Shown here piece by piece: positions 33,101 through 41,980 of a stretch of 64,000 nt of DNA. The notes beneath the pieces were generated by a model. The model did not search any database. It saw nothing but the letters and a program-made list of their open reading frames with translations, and was not told where the DNA came from. The position numbers were made by a program, and so were the translations under genes. The stretch is from Pseudoflavitalea sp. G-6-1-2 (lineage in GTDB: Bacteria > Bacteroidota > Bacteroidia > Chitinophagales > Chitinophagaceae), in contig NZ_JABBGB010000002.1 of the NCBI RefSeq assembly GCF_012927185.1, forward strand, positions 1,860,001-1,924,000, read 5' to 3'. How positions within the stretch are numbered: position 1 is the first letter of the stretch; each line of letters begins with the position of its first letter.

Positions 33101-35032
33101 ATACACACGAACTGATCCGTTTCTGTTGCCGGTAGAATTATCGATACTTGCCCAGTCGAAGCTGAGTGTACCGGCATTCAGTCCGGTGAAATCCATATAA
33201 AAATCGAGAGCGGCTGCTGAAGTGTTATCGGTACCACCCGTAGACAACAGCACTATCGATTGTGATGCAGGTGTTTGATCGGTTCCGCGCTGAACACCAC
33301 CCGAAGATAAATTGCTTTGGAAGTTGGAAGTGGATGCAGTTGTAACAGTTGCATTTGGAATAGCTCCGGATCCACCTGCAGATAATCCGCTGAAATGATT
33401 GGCGCCATTACCGCTGGTGAAGAAATTGCCCCAGCTGGCAATATCATCAAATGTTTGTGTATAGCTCAATCCAGGCTGGGCCGACATCACAACAGGCAGA
33501 GCAGTATTGGTGAAAGCCTGTTGCGATCCGTATGCTGTGCCTCCGCCATTGGTAGCGTAGGCTTTGTAATAATATCTTGTATTGGGTGAAAGACCACTGA
33601 GATTAACACTGTAATTGCCTCCGCTGAGATTGGATGCAGATACTTTCGTTCCTGATCCATTGGGGAATCCTGATGCAGTGCTGTACTCGATTCCGTAATC
33701 GGTAACAGGCGAACAACCTGCATCGTTGATGCCTGATGCAACCGTGGCAGTAGTGCCTGTTACAGCAGAGCTGCCGCCGGTTGTTACTGTTGGTACAGCA
33801 TTCACACCAGTTCCCGAAGCAGCGACAGAAACTCCTGTTACTCCTCCTCCACTGATATTGATATTTCCGCTGTACGACTGCACAGCAGTGGGATTGAATT
33901 TTACAAAGATCTCTTTGCCTGTAAAACTGCTGCCAACATAGGAGAAAGATAGCGTACCGGCATATGCACCTCCGGATGTTTCCGAATAACTGAATCCCGG
34001 CAGTGCGTCGATGGTGATGTTGGTTCCATTCAGACTGCTGCCATCGATCTTGAATGAATTAGGTCCGGCAGTAGTATTTACACACACATTTCCAAACACC
34101 GGTAACGGAGCAGCAACCGTTACAACCGGCGAAGTACCTGGATTTACTGTGAAGGTCTGTGTATTGGAGGGTGATGATGCGCCTGTTGTTGTTACCCCTA
34201 CCAAAAATGAACCCGTTGCTGCAATATCAGCAGCAGCAATGGTTGCAGTGAGTTCTGTAGCGCTGACAAAAACTGTTGGTCTCGATGCACCATTCCATGT
34301 AACAGTTGATGCGCCATTTACAAAGTTGGAACCAATCACTGTCAATGGAAATGCAGGAGCACCGGCTGTTGCAGAAGATGGTGAGATAGAACTGGTAACC
34401 GGCGAAGGAACAGATGCAGTGAGCGAACCGCCGATGCTTAATCCGTATTGTCCTGCTGATGGGGAATTGAATCCCCATCCACCGGTAGCGGTTTGTCCGC
34501 TTGCATAATACCGGAATGTAATGGTGGTTCCGTCAGGTACATTTTGCAAGGCGGAGATCGATGAAAGATCCACCTGTGGCAAGGTTGCGGGAGTGCCCAC
34601 GGTTGCAACGGGTGATGCTATCAAAGTAAAATTGGTTCCATCAAGGCTATAGGCGAACTGTGAGGAAACGCCTGGTGTTACCGCGAAAGTGGCCGTTCCT
34701 GCGAACTTCGCATCGATAGTTGAAAGCGATAAGGTATACCCCGGACTTGCAGAAAGCGTGAATTGAAAATAATCGGTATTGGCTGTGCTGATGCCATCAT
34801 TCTTAAACCCTACTGTTCTGAATGAGTTGGCGCCTGCACTGGCAGCAGCTCCGGTTCCTCTGGTAAGTGTTTTGGAAGCATCCAGATTAGCATTGAATAC
34901 TTCAGCATCAGAAGTGGCCACGGTATTTTCGCCGGTGAAATCCCATGCGGCAATCTGCGCATTGCTATACATGCTTACAGAAAGCAGCATAGCCATTAGC
35001 AATAAGATTCTGTTCAGGTAGATTTTGTTCAT
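30149..35032 (-). CDS. Giant T9SS-secreted multidomain protein with PHP-family metallohydrolase domain
   Basis: 1627 residues. It has a signal peptide (~1-25) and beta-sandwich modules, including an IPT/TIG-like domain (~215-295) and FN3-like units. Three ~110-residue repeats each open with Cys-x-x-Pro and contain SFTAA. A PHP/CehA-type phosphoesterase domain spans ~1080-1440, a short beta module follows, and a type IX secretion C-terminal sorting domain (NVYPNPARSFLHI ... LTPGVYFLKI) ends the protein. Metal-site residues are His1089 and His1091 (HAH), Glu1126 with His1127 and His1129, a SLAHPNF His, and Asp1303/His1304/His1307. The domain probably hydrolyses phosphoester bonds, using divalent metals, on the cell surface or in the medium. 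Substrate unknown. Confidence 0.88.
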   Translation of the reverse strand: MNKIYLNRILLLMAMLLSVSMYSNAQIAAWDFTGENTVATSDAEVFNANLDASKTLTRGTGAAASAGANSFRTVGFKNDGISTANTDYFQFTLSASPGYTLSLSTIDAKFAGTATFAVTPGVSSQFAYSLDGTNFTLIASPVATVGTPATLPQVDLSSISALQNVPDGTTITFRYYASGQTATGGWGFNSPSAGQYGLSIGGSLTASVPSPVTSSISPSSATAGAPAFPLTVIGSNFVNGASTVTWNGASRPTVFVSATELTATIAAADIAATGSFLVGVTTTGASSPSNTQTFTVNPGTSPVVTVAAPLPVFGNVCVNTTAGPNSFKIDGSSLNGTNITIDALPGFSYSETSGGAYAGTLSFSYVGSSFTGKEIFVKFNPTAVQSYSGNINISGGGVTGVSVAASGTGVNAVPTVTTGGSSAVTGTTATVASGINDAGCSPVTDYGIEYSTASGFPNGSGTKVSASNLSGGNYSVNLSGLSPNTRYYYKAYATNGGGTAYGSQQAFTNTALPVVMSAQPGLSYTQTFDDIASWGNFFTSGNGANHFSGLSAGGSGAIPNATVTTASTSNFQSNLSSGGVQRGTDQTPASQSIVLLSTGGTDNTSAAALDFYMDFTGLNAGTLSFDWASIDNSTGNRNGSVRVYATTDGVSFTELTFANVLNFTNNAATSGSKNNIALPAIFNNSATARLRFYYHNGTGGTTGSRPKLSIDNLTVTAVATTPCLAPTAAPTALAFGTINDVSIQGSFTAAAPAADGYLVVASTSNSLTSNPVNGQIYSVGDNVGDGTVVSNGSSVNFTASGLNASTTYYFFIFSVNSICTGGPLYYTTTALTGQATTNAGLPPCAAPASQPTGLVFGTATPTSIQGSFTAATADEYLVLRSSTSTLSNNPVNGQTYNAGDLIGTATVVQRSNSTSFTASGLTPNTGYYFFVFSIGSQNCVGGPAYNTVNPLTASQSTAPLPPCATPVAQPVSLALNATNTSISGSFTAASGADDYLVIRSTTSTLSANPANNVDYNVGDNLGGGIVVSNSAATNFVATGLSANTVYYFFVFSANRNCIGGTKYLITNPLKGNKQTTNTPPNNIYFGTLHAHSDYSDGNQDNPGFTPADDYNYAMNSDCMDFLGISEHNHFSTANNPGNQISNYHSGSVQANNFSAAHPNFLALYGMEWGVISGGGHVLIYGDGMDLLFGWESGSGTWGAGNNYDVYVAKSDYTGANGLFKTINDYAAQNTFASLAHPNFTDYNNLANAAYNPVADEAIVGTAVESGPASSTNTTYSDPASPMSYLNYYQALLAKGYHLGPTIDHDNHKTTFGRTTRARTAVIAPALTKTEIIKAIRNMQYYATHDCDSKVDFSINARIMGAVFTDRNAPVISVTLTDATTNVSNAVINIMHGIPGSGVAAQKIASVTGSSITYADVNLANHATGYYYIDITNGTARIITSPIWYTRDDLATLPLQLVAFTVQKQQEAVQLNWTTSQEVNTKSFIVERSINNGGWEAVGTVAAKGKSANYNTMDAHPAKGLNVYRLKMIDQDGAFSYSDLRRVNFNTSFVYNVYPNPARSFLHITTDNLSAAITVEVLNVHSQLLITKKYADHNSKLELDISRLTPGVYFLKILSANGSSHMEKFVKQ

Positions 35033-35345
35033 GTGCCTTTGGTTGTGTAATTAAATAGGAGGCCTGCAGTTTTTCAAAGAAAACCGGACGTGAATTACAG
35101 ATAGGAATGGCTGCGTGGAGGCGGCCAAAAATAGCAGTAAAACCGACTTCGCCGACGTCAGTCAGATTAAGTAATTGTGATCACACGGAGAGATGGGAAA
35201 GAATACTGAAATGTAGTGAAAATTCGGATTTGAAAGCGTCATAAATCATCCGGATCGTTTTATTTGATGGTTGATATGGCAGGATTGAAATCCGGCGCAA
35301 TAAGGCGCGGATTTCCGCAATGCAGAGCGGGATTTGCCGATGTCA
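35033..35345. other. Gene-free upstream region of the giant secreted protein
   Basis: 313 bases between the start of the T9SS protein and the 11-bp repeat array. It should hold the promoter of the minus-strand gene, but no clear TAnnTTTG element was identified. No RNA gene or credible small frame was seen. Confidence 0.5.
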
Positions 35346-35587
35346 ACCACGGACAGACCACGGGTCGACCACGGACGGACCACGGGTCAACCACGGACAG
35401 ACCACGGAACAACCACGGACAGACCACGAACAACCGCGGACAGACCATGGAACAACCACGGACAGACCACGAGTCAACCACGGAACCACTGCAGGCCAAC
35501 CATGGAGTAACCACGGAATAATCACGGGGTTAGTGCAGGCCCACCACGAAACAACCACGGAACAATCACGGAGCTACCACGGAACAG
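35346..35587. repeat. Tandem array of an 11-bp repeat (ACCACGG plus 4 variable bases)
   Basis: About twenty copies of the heptamer ACCACGG (or one-base variants ACCATGG, ATCACGG, ACCGCGG) occur in 242 bases. Each is followed by a 4-base spacer, most often ACAG, AACA or GTCA. The left two thirds are very regular (strict 11-base period); the right third is more diverged and interrupted by two GCAGGC-containing stretches. Because 11 is not a multiple of 3 and the unit lacks stops, frames stay open on both strands and give spurious repetitive reading frames; coding function is unlikely. It lies 80 bases upstream of an AraC gene. Confidence 0.92.
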
Positions 35588-35666
35588 AAACATTAACAGT
35601 ATTTGAATCATCCCCTGCCCCGGCATTTCAGGGATTTGTCGTAACATTACTTTCAGTTTTGAAGCC

Positions 35667-36578
35667 ATGTACCTCACCAGCCTTCCCGACCATACCGATC
35701 CCCTGTTTGATGAAGTTGCTTACTTCAAAAAATTCTCACAGCAGAACATCATCGTCAATGCAGTGAATACAGAAAGTTTTTGTGATGATCACGTTGGTTG
35801 TCTCAGCATCAAAACTGTAATGGAAGGAGAAGAATTCTACGATGTGGATCAGCGGAAACTGATACTCCGTCCCGGACAATTTCTGGTGCTGAATAATGAG
35901 CAGCGATACGGTTGCCGCATCGATCCCGGAACAAAGGTCAAATGCCTTTCCATTTTCTTTCAACGGGATTTTGCCGCTTCTGTGCTGCACGATGCTCAGC
36001 ACAATGAATACAATCTGCTCGACGATCGGGGTGTTGGCAGCACAGTACCGGAATTCTTTCAAACGCTGAATGAGGTCACCCCTGCATTGCAGCAACACTT
36101 TTCGACACTGATCAACGAGCTCGAACAATTCGGATACGATGAGAACAGAGTGAATGAATCCATGGTATTCCTGCTTCGTCAACTCATTTCTTCTCACCGC
36201 TCGGAATTAACGCGCACACAACAGGTGACCGCTGTAAAAGCAGGTACACGCCACGAGATCTACAGAAGGTTATGCATGGCCAAAGACCTGCTGCACTCAT
36301 CCTACAACGAACAGCTCGATCTCATGACCATCAGCAGCCAGGCCTTTCTTTCGGTGCCCCAGCTGGTGCGACAGTTCAAATCTGCCTTTGATTGTACGCC
36401 TCATCAATACCTGATCCGCATCAGACTCGACCATGCTGCAAGGTTGTTGCAGCAGACAGATATTCCTGTTCAGGATATCACCTGGAAATGCGGCTTCGAA
36501 AATCTCAGCGCCTTCAGCCGTGCCTTCAAATCTGCATACGGCCTCCAACCCACCGCCTACAGAAAACAACGCGCCTGA
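35667..36578 (+). CDS. AraC-family transcriptional regulator
   Basis: 303 residues. The N-terminal half is a beta-rich sensing domain (VMEGEEFYDVDQRKLILRPGQFLVLNNEQRYGCRID), followed by a helical linker (~140-195) and a C-terminal AraC DNA-binding domain with two HTHs (DLMTISSQAFLSVPQLVRQFKSAFD and PVQDITWKCGFENLSAFSRAFKSAYG) closing with QPTAYRKQ. A CAGTTTTG sequence (35654-35661, one mismatch to TAnnTTTG) lies just 5 bases before the ATG. It is followed 82 bases later by a secreted esterase gene on the same strand, which it may control. Confidence 0.93.
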   Translation: MYLTSLPDHTDPLFDEVAYFKKFSQQNIIVNAVNTESFCDDHVGCLSIKTVMEGEEFYDVDQRKLILRPGQFLVLNNEQRYGCRIDPGTKVKCLSIFFQRDFAASVLHDAQHNEYNLLDDRGVGSTVPEFFQTLNEVTPALQQHFSTLINELEQFGYDENRVNESMVFLLRQLISSHRSELTRTQQVTAVKAGTRHEIYRRLCMAKDLLHSSYNEQLDLMTISSQAFLSVPQLVRQFKSAFDCTPHQYLIRIRLDHAARLLQQTDIPVQDITWKCGFENLSAFSRAFKSAYGLQPTAYRKQRA

Positions 36579-36660
36579 AATTGAGCATTTTTGCATAGTG
36601 GCCCATCCTGCACGGAGATATATTTGAAAGCACTCATTTATCCCACAAAAAACTGACACA

Positions 36661-37557
36661 TTGAGAACTACTTTTTTTCTGCTGGCCATTGCATTGATTA
36701 CCCTGCAAGCTCATGCACAGCAAACCCCTATTTCACTCTATGAACAGGCAGTACCCAATTCAAAAACGCCACCTGCCGATTATCCGAAAGAGCTCGACAG
36801 CTCGGACCGCATCAAATATGTAACACAGCCGACACTCATCCCTTACCTCCCCGAAAAAGGAACAGCTACAGGAACTTCTGTACTGATCTTCCCAGGCGGC
36901 GGTTATTTTCTATTGTCTATGCCCGCCTGCGTGGAAGTTGCAAAGGCATTGAATAAAGCCGGCATCACTGCCTTTATTGTGAAGTACCGCCTTCCTTCTG
37001 ATGCTACTATGAATGATAAATCCATTGGCCCTTTGCAGGATGCTCAGGCAGCCATCAAGCTCGTAAGAACACGCGCCAGGGAATGGGGACTCGATCCGAA
37101 AAAAGTAGGTATGATGGGCCTTTCAGCCGGTGGACACCTGGTGTCGATGCTCGGCACTCAACTCAACAGAATTGTGATCGACAACAAAGAACACACCGAT
37201 CTTCGTCCGGATTTTATGGCTCTGTTGTATCCTGTGATCATCTACGATCCTGAAGTTCCGAGAACAAGAGAAAATCTGATCGGGAAGAATCCATCCGCGC
37301 AGGCATTGGATTATTACAGCACCAACAAACACGTCACACCCAATACTCCTCCTACATTTCTGGTACACGCTGCAGATGATGAAACAATTCCGGTTAAGAA
37401 TACGCTGGAGTTTTTCACTGCATTGCTGAAATCGAAAGTGAAAGCAGAGATGCATATACTTCAATCCGGAGATCATGGCTTTGCATTGACCGACCTTAAC
37501 AGTGGTGAAAACTGGTTCAACCATTTCAAAAGCTGGCTGAAAGAAAACGGTTTCTAA
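36661..37557 (+). CDS. Secreted alpha/beta hydrolase (BD-FAE-like esterase)
   Basis: 298 residues from a TTG start; there is no in-frame ATG upstream, and the TTG gives a clean signal peptide (MRTTFFLLAIALITLQAHAQ). The esterase core has FPGGGYFLLS (78-87, oxyanion hole), the nucleophile elbow GLSAGG with Ser155, Asp240 in ADDETIPV and His272 in GDHGF. The layout matches acetyl or feruloyl esterases annotated as 'endo-1,4-beta-xylanase B' in Bacteroidota, which deacylate plant polysaccharides. Its gene ends at a large inverted repeat shared with the convergent receptor gene. Confidence 0.9.
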   Translation: MRTTFFLLAIALITLQAHAQQTPISLYEQAVPNSKTPPADYPKELDSSDRIKYVTQPTLIPYLPEKGTATGTSVLIFPGGGYFLLSMPACVEVAKALNKAGITAFIVKYRLPSDATMNDKSIGPLQDAQAAIKLVRTRAREWGLDPKKVGMMGLSAGGHLVSMLGTQLNRIVIDNKEHTDLRPDFMALLYPVIIYDPEVPRTRENLIGKNPSAQALDYYSTNKHVTPNTPPTFLVHAADDETIPVKNTLEFFTALLKSKVKAEMHILQSGDHGFALTDLNSGENWFNHFKSWLKENGF

Positions 37558-37561
37558 AAAA

Positions 37562-37623
37562 CCGCCTGCACAAGGCCGGACTGTAGTGTTTGAAAAAAAT
37601 CAGTCGCGGCCCTGCACAGGCGG
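37562..37623. terminator. Large interrupted hairpin between convergent genes
   Basis: Three successive arm pairs fold on one axis: CCGCCTG/CAGGCGG (37562, 37617), GGCCG/CGGCC (37574, 37607) and ACTG/CAGT (37580, 37601), around an A-rich loop. It lies between the esterase stop (37557) and the TonB-receptor stop (37653). It is probably a bidirectional transcription end or mRNA-protecting structure, although T-runs are short. Confidence 0.5.
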
Positions 37624-37652
37624 AAGAAATACTCTCTACTCAAACCGGAAAA

Positions 37653-40600
37653 CTAAAAGCTATATCGAACACCGAATTGCATCTGCCATCTCGATGCCAG
37701 TGCATCGATGGCATATGGCTTACCCGGATCTATGAACTGATACAAAGGATACCCCTGCGCATTGCGTGCCGGGATATACGGCTGCAATCCGATACTCGCA
37801 GTAGAGTTATAGGTGTTCGGTGAAAAATACACCCATCCCCATTCTTTATTCAGGAGGTTAGTTAAATTCACAATATCGAGTGATAAGGTTATGGTATGCC
37901 GCTGACTGCGCGGGCGACTCGTAAACAAACTCAGTTCCTGCGCTATATGCAGGTCTGCATTTATATTCCACGGAGTGCGACCGGCATTGCGTTCCGTGAA
38001 ATCTCCCCTTCTCTTGCGCAGGTATTTGTTGTTGTCGATGAACTGATCGAATGCATTCGCCTGCTCATCTGCAGTTCTGATAACCGTTACTCCATCTGCT
38101 GCGTAGATGTTGGTGAAGAAATTCACTGTCTCTCCTTTCGCAGGGATGTATGCCAGTGAAACCTGCTGCGGTGTATTCTGTGGTGTGTAGTTCACAAACC
38201 CATATGTAAAGGGACTTCCAGACTGTGCAGAGAAGAACACACTCACTACAGTACGCCAGCGATCGGACCATTGACGATCGAAACCAGTAAGTGCGATCAC
38301 ACGATGACGCACATCGAAGTTAGACCACGACAATGCAGGATCATTCGGATTGAGTGCCTGATTCAATTGCCAGTTCGATTCCATCGAATTACGGATACCG
38401 TTTGAAATATCCTTTGATTGTCCATATGTGTAAGCAACTGAGAAATTGAACCCGTTGCTGAACTTACGGGCAACACGCCCGGTAATGCTGTAACGGAAAC
38501 CTTTGCTGGTATTGGTGAGCAGGTAAGCATTCGCGAGTCTGCTGTCGGTACTTCCGGAATAGATAGGTTGCTTTCTCAATGCCGCTGCGGAATCATAAGC
38601 ATACCAGGATGGATTATCACGAAGATTGATCTGCTGGAACTTCACATCCTTCAGTGTTTTGGTGTAGATGGCTTCCAGCGTATAAGTGAATCCAAACTTA
38701 TCGGTGTAATCCAGCGCCAGACTGTTTCGCAGCACGGAGGGCATTACGAAATTATTGTCGATCACATCGATCTGTGTTTGTCCTGCATTGGCATCGTCCA
38801 CTACGCGTCCCTGCTGATGCGCAAAAGCAGCAATGCCTGCATACGGACTATCCTGCGGACGCAACAACGGATCAGTTCCGGGAATGAACGGACTCGGTGG
38901 CACTCCGTTGGTACGCATATCAATCGATCCGAATTCATTGCCGGTATTGTAGTAGGCATATCCGATCCAAGCCAATGGAATACGGCCGGTGAAGATTCCG
39001 GAGCCTCCGCGTAACACCACTGTACGACTTTCGTTCAGCTCAGCTCTGAATCCAATCCTCGGCGATGCCAATGGTTTGGAAAGATATTTCTGTGAGATCT
39101 CTCCCAACGGAGTATAGGTGTATGTTTTACCAAAGTAAGGATCACGCAGCGCATTCTGCGTTCTGCCACTCAAGGGCGCTTTGTCTGGAATGTAAGCCCA
39201 GTCTAATCTGATGCCCGGTGTAACTTTGAAACGCGGAGAGATCCTAATCTCATCCTGCGCATACACACTGAGGAAATTCACCCGAAAACTTGCAGGAGGA
39301 TTATTGTACAGATGTTCACGCGTATTGTTGAAGAAGTTGAAATTCCCCTGCACACGCTGTGGTTTGTTGCCGAGAAAATCCTCGATGCTTTGATAAGTTA
39401 CACGGCCATTCCAGCTGTTCACAAATCCATAATCGATATTGTACAGTTCATTGTGTGTACCGAAGGTGAGATTGTGCTTACCTGTGCGGACATTGAAATT
39501 ATTGGTGAGCTCGAATGTGCGTTGTTTCAGATTGAAGATACTGGCTTCGCGGTCGGTACCAAAGAAGATGGTACTGCCGGGAGTTCGGCCTACAATCTGC
39601 ACCTGCGGAAAGTCGGACCTGCTGCCGGGTTCGCGGTAATCGTGAATAGTTGTAAAACCGAGAATCAGGTTGTTTGAAATTCTGTTGTTGAATTTCGTTT
39701 TGAGATCTATTACGGTGGAGGATTGGTTGTTCACCTGTTTGTAACCGATGCTGGAGAAACGGAAATTAAGCTGATCGCGTTCCATCTGAAAAGCTTCGGA
39801 CAATACCGTGTTGTTACGGATCACCAGTTGATTGTTCGCATCGATATTCCAGTCGAGGCGATTGAAGAATTTTCTCGATCGTGCATTGGAGTTGAAGACC
39901 TGATGTTCACCCGGATCGAAATTGTACCGGCTCTTCGAATGTGCCACAATGGCTTCAGCATCTGCGAGGCTGAGGATTCTGTCCGATCCTGCACTGCCCG
40001 CCACCTGCTGAACCGGCTCTTTACGATCGGTGATCTCCATATTCGTAAAAAAGAACAGTTTGTTTTTGATCAGCGGAAACCCAATACGGAAGCCGGTTTG
40101 CAGATCATGAAAAGAGGAAGGAAGCTTATTGCTCTTCTCCGTGTTCGTTTGGTCTACGCCCACCAATGAAGCATTCCTTCCATAAAAATAAACAGAGCCA
40201 TGAACTTCGTTTGATCCCGATCTTGTTACTGCATTGATACTGCCTCCTGTGAAATTGCCGATCTTGATATCAAAAGGTGAAAGATATACCTGCATGTCTT
40301 CGATGGCATCGAGTGAAACAGGATTGGTACGGGTGGAACTTCCGGGCATGTTGGAAGTGCCCGTTTGTCCACCCAGTGAAGGACTAAACCCAATTGCATC
40401 ATTGTTCACTGCGCCATCGAGCGTAACGTTGTTGTATCTGAAATTGGTTCCGCCAAAACTATTGTCTTTCGAGGCCTGAGGTACCACCTTGGTAATATCG
40501 GTAAGGCTGCGTGAAATGGTGGGCATGTTCTGCACAATCTGACGGCTGATATGTTCGCCTGAACCAACCGGCATCGCCTTGCTCTTCGATGCAGTGGCAG

Positions 40601-40991
40601 TAACGGTTACTGCAGTGAGTGCGGAAGCTTCTTCCAACATCTTCAGGTTCACCACCTGCGCATCTCCGAGTGTGATTCGGGCAATGATGGTATCGGTTTT
40701 CTTCAAACCCACGTGCGTGGCTTCCAGCCTGAAAGGCCCGCCGATTCTGAGGTTGCCGAAATAGTAATGACCATCGCGCTGCGATGCCTGTGCATAACGC
40801 GTTCCGGAAGGAATATGGGTTAATGTGATGGCTGCTCCTTCAACGGGCTTGCTGCCGGCAGTATTTATCCAACCTTCCAATGCACCGCTTGTTTCCTGTG
40901 CAGACAATGTGGAAGATTGAAACAATAGAATTGCCAATAGAAAAAATAAGGTGAGCTGTCTGAAAATACTACCGGTATATGTATGTTTCAT
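37653..40991 (-). CDS. TonB-dependent outer membrane receptor (Oar-like)
   Basis: 1112 residues: a signal peptide (to ...STLSAQ), a carboxypeptidase-regulatory-like beta domain (~35-120, SGALEGWINTAGSKPVEGAAITLTH), a plug domain (~140-260), and a large beta-barrel ending in an aromatic residue (FGVRYSF). It is of the Oar/CarboxypepD_reg type, without an STN domain, so it probably does not signal to FecR itself. Its start lies 21 bases after the last fasciclin gene, making it the final gene of the sigma/FecR-controlled operon. Substrate unknown (protein, siderophore or glycan). Confidence 0.92.
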   Translation of the reverse strand: MKHTYTGSIFRQLTLFFLLAILLFQSSTLSAQETSGALEGWINTAGSKPVEGAAITLTHIPSGTRYAQASQRDGHYYFGNLRIGGPFRLEATHVGLKKTDTIIARITLGDAQVVNLKMLEEASALTAVTVTATASKSKAMPVGSGEHISRQIVQNMPTISRSLTDITKVVPQASKDNSFGGTNFRYNNVTLDGAVNNDAIGFSPSLGGQTGTSNMPGSSTRTNPVSLDAIEDMQVYLSPFDIKIGNFTGGSINAVTRSGSNEVHGSVYFYGRNASLVGVDQTNTEKSNKLPSSFHDLQTGFRIGFPLIKNKLFFFTNMEITDRKEPVQQVAGSAGSDRILSLADAEAIVAHSKSRYNFDPGEHQVFNSNARSRKFFNRLDWNIDANNQLVIRNNTVLSEAFQMERDQLNFRFSSIGYKQVNNQSSTVIDLKTKFNNRISNNLILGFTTIHDYREPGSRSDFPQVQIVGRTPGSTIFFGTDREASIFNLKQRTFELTNNFNVRTGKHNLTFGTHNELYNIDYGFVNSWNGRVTYQSIEDFLGNKPQRVQGNFNFFNNTREHLYNNPPASFRVNFLSVYAQDEIRISPRFKVTPGIRLDWAYIPDKAPLSGRTQNALRDPYFGKTYTYTPLGEISQKYLSKPLASPRIGFRAELNESRTVVLRGGSGIFTGRIPLAWIGYAYYNTGNEFGSIDMRTNGVPPSPFIPGTDPLLRPQDSPYAGIAAFAHQQGRVVDDANAGQTQIDVIDNNFVMPSVLRNSLALDYTDKFGFTYTLEAIYTKTLKDVKFQQINLRDNPSWYAYDSAAALRKQPIYSGSTDSRLANAYLLTNTSKGFRYSITGRVARKFSNGFNFSVAYTYGQSKDISNGIRNSMESNWQLNQALNPNDPALSWSNFDVRHRVIALTGFDRQWSDRWRTVVSVFFSAQSGSPFTYGFVNYTPQNTPQQVSLAYIPAKGETVNFFTNIYAADGVTVIRTADEQANAFDQFIDNNKYLRKRRGDFTERNAGRTPWNINADLHIAQELSLFTSRPRSQRHTITLSLDIVNLTNLLNKEWGWVYFSPNTYNSTASIGLQPYIPARNAQGYPLYQFIDPGKPYAIDALASRWQMQFGVRYSF

Positions 40992-41012
40992 CTTGCGATT
41001 GTGTTAGAAGTA

Positions 41013-41957
41013 TCAGAGGATAACCTGATCGATGATATGTATCGCACCGTTGGATGCTTTGATATTTGTTTGCAGCAGTCGGGGAAAAACTACGCTTCTG
41101 CCTTTCTTCAGCACATTGGAGCCAGGTTCCAGCAAATAGCTCTGCAGATAGTCCGACGTGAATGAATAGTCGTAACTGACGTGCTGAAAAATCAGACCTA
41201 TCACCTGCACCAGATCCAATCTGTCGAAATCTTCCGGTGTCTGATACCCTATTCTTGCAAATGCTTCGTTGGTAGGGCAAAGAGCCGTTGAGTTCGGCCA
41301 CTTGAGGTCGGGGGTGTTCACGCCTTCCTGAAGCAAACGGGTAAAGTCCATGTAGCCGGGATGACGGTCATTTTTACTTTTCTTAATCAACTCAACAAAC
41401 ATGCTGAGCTCAGGATAGGTCTGTATTGTTTCCCAGATGGTTTGGGTTCCGGGAAGCGCCACTCCATTGATTTTCTGTACCACGCCATCTCCCAGATCCG
41501 CAGCTGCTGTGCTGTTGCAGCCATTCAGGAAGAGTCCGAAATAGTTTCGTGAAACTACCGGCAGATAATCTTTCAGCAGACTGCGTGCTTTTATATTGTA
41601 GAAACCTCCGCCGCCGATGCCTCCGAGTCTGCCATTGAGAATATGACCGTATATGATTTTTTTCAGCGCTTCCTTATCGTATGTTTTGATGGTCTGCAGA
41701 TCCAGTCCAGCTTTTTTGAAAGATGCATCGGAAGGAGCAAAGAAGGTATAGGGGCCGCTTTCGAGCCAGGTAATATCTTTCGACAGTTCTATCCTTTCCA
41801 GTGCAGCACTGAAACAGGTAAGCTCAGGATCGTGCTGAATGAACTGCATGCATGTTTTATTGGCTGTATTGGTCTGCTTGTTCACCACCTCCTTTGAGCA
41901 TCCGCAGAAAAACAATGCAACAGCGCAGGCGGCAATGATTATTGTTTGCTTCAACAT
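41013..41957 (-). CDS. Fasciclin-domain lipoprotein 4
   Basis: 314 residues. The signal ends in a lipobox FFCGCS (Cys20). Two fasciclin-like repeats: the first with the H1-type box YTFFAPSDASF near ~70-80, the second with ALCPTNEAFARIG and the closing H2-type NGAIHIIDQVIL. Fasciclin domains mediate adhesion or protein-protein contacts at cell surfaces; in Bacteroidota such lipoproteins sit on the outer membrane beside SusC-type receptors. It is fourth of four consecutive paralogues, 23 bases after the previous one and 21 before the Oar-like receptor. Confidence 0.92.
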   Translation of the reverse strand: MLKQTIIIAACAVALFFCGCSKEVVNKQTNTANKTCMQFIQHDPELTCFSAALERIELSKDITWLESGPYTFFAPSDASFKKAGLDLQTIKTYDKEALKKIIYGHILNGRLGGIGGGGFYNIKARSLLKDYLPVVSRNYFGLFLNGCNSTAAADLGDGVVQKINGVALPGTQTIWETIQTYPELSMFVELIKKSKNDRHPGYMDFTRLLQEGVNTPDLKWPNSTALCPTNEAFARIGYQTPEDFDRLDLVQVIGLIFQHVSYDYSFTSDYLQSYLLEPGSNVLKKGRSVVFPRLLQTNIKASNGAIHIIDQVIL

Positions 41958-41980
41958 CGTAAAAAATTTATAATGCAGTA

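Noticed and set aside
35264-35766. Repetitive open frames across the 11-bp repeat array on both strands
   Set aside because: They arise because the 11-base unit lacks stop codons in any frame; the peptides are pure repeat products, no signal or domain is present, and one frame runs into the AraC gene in another phase.
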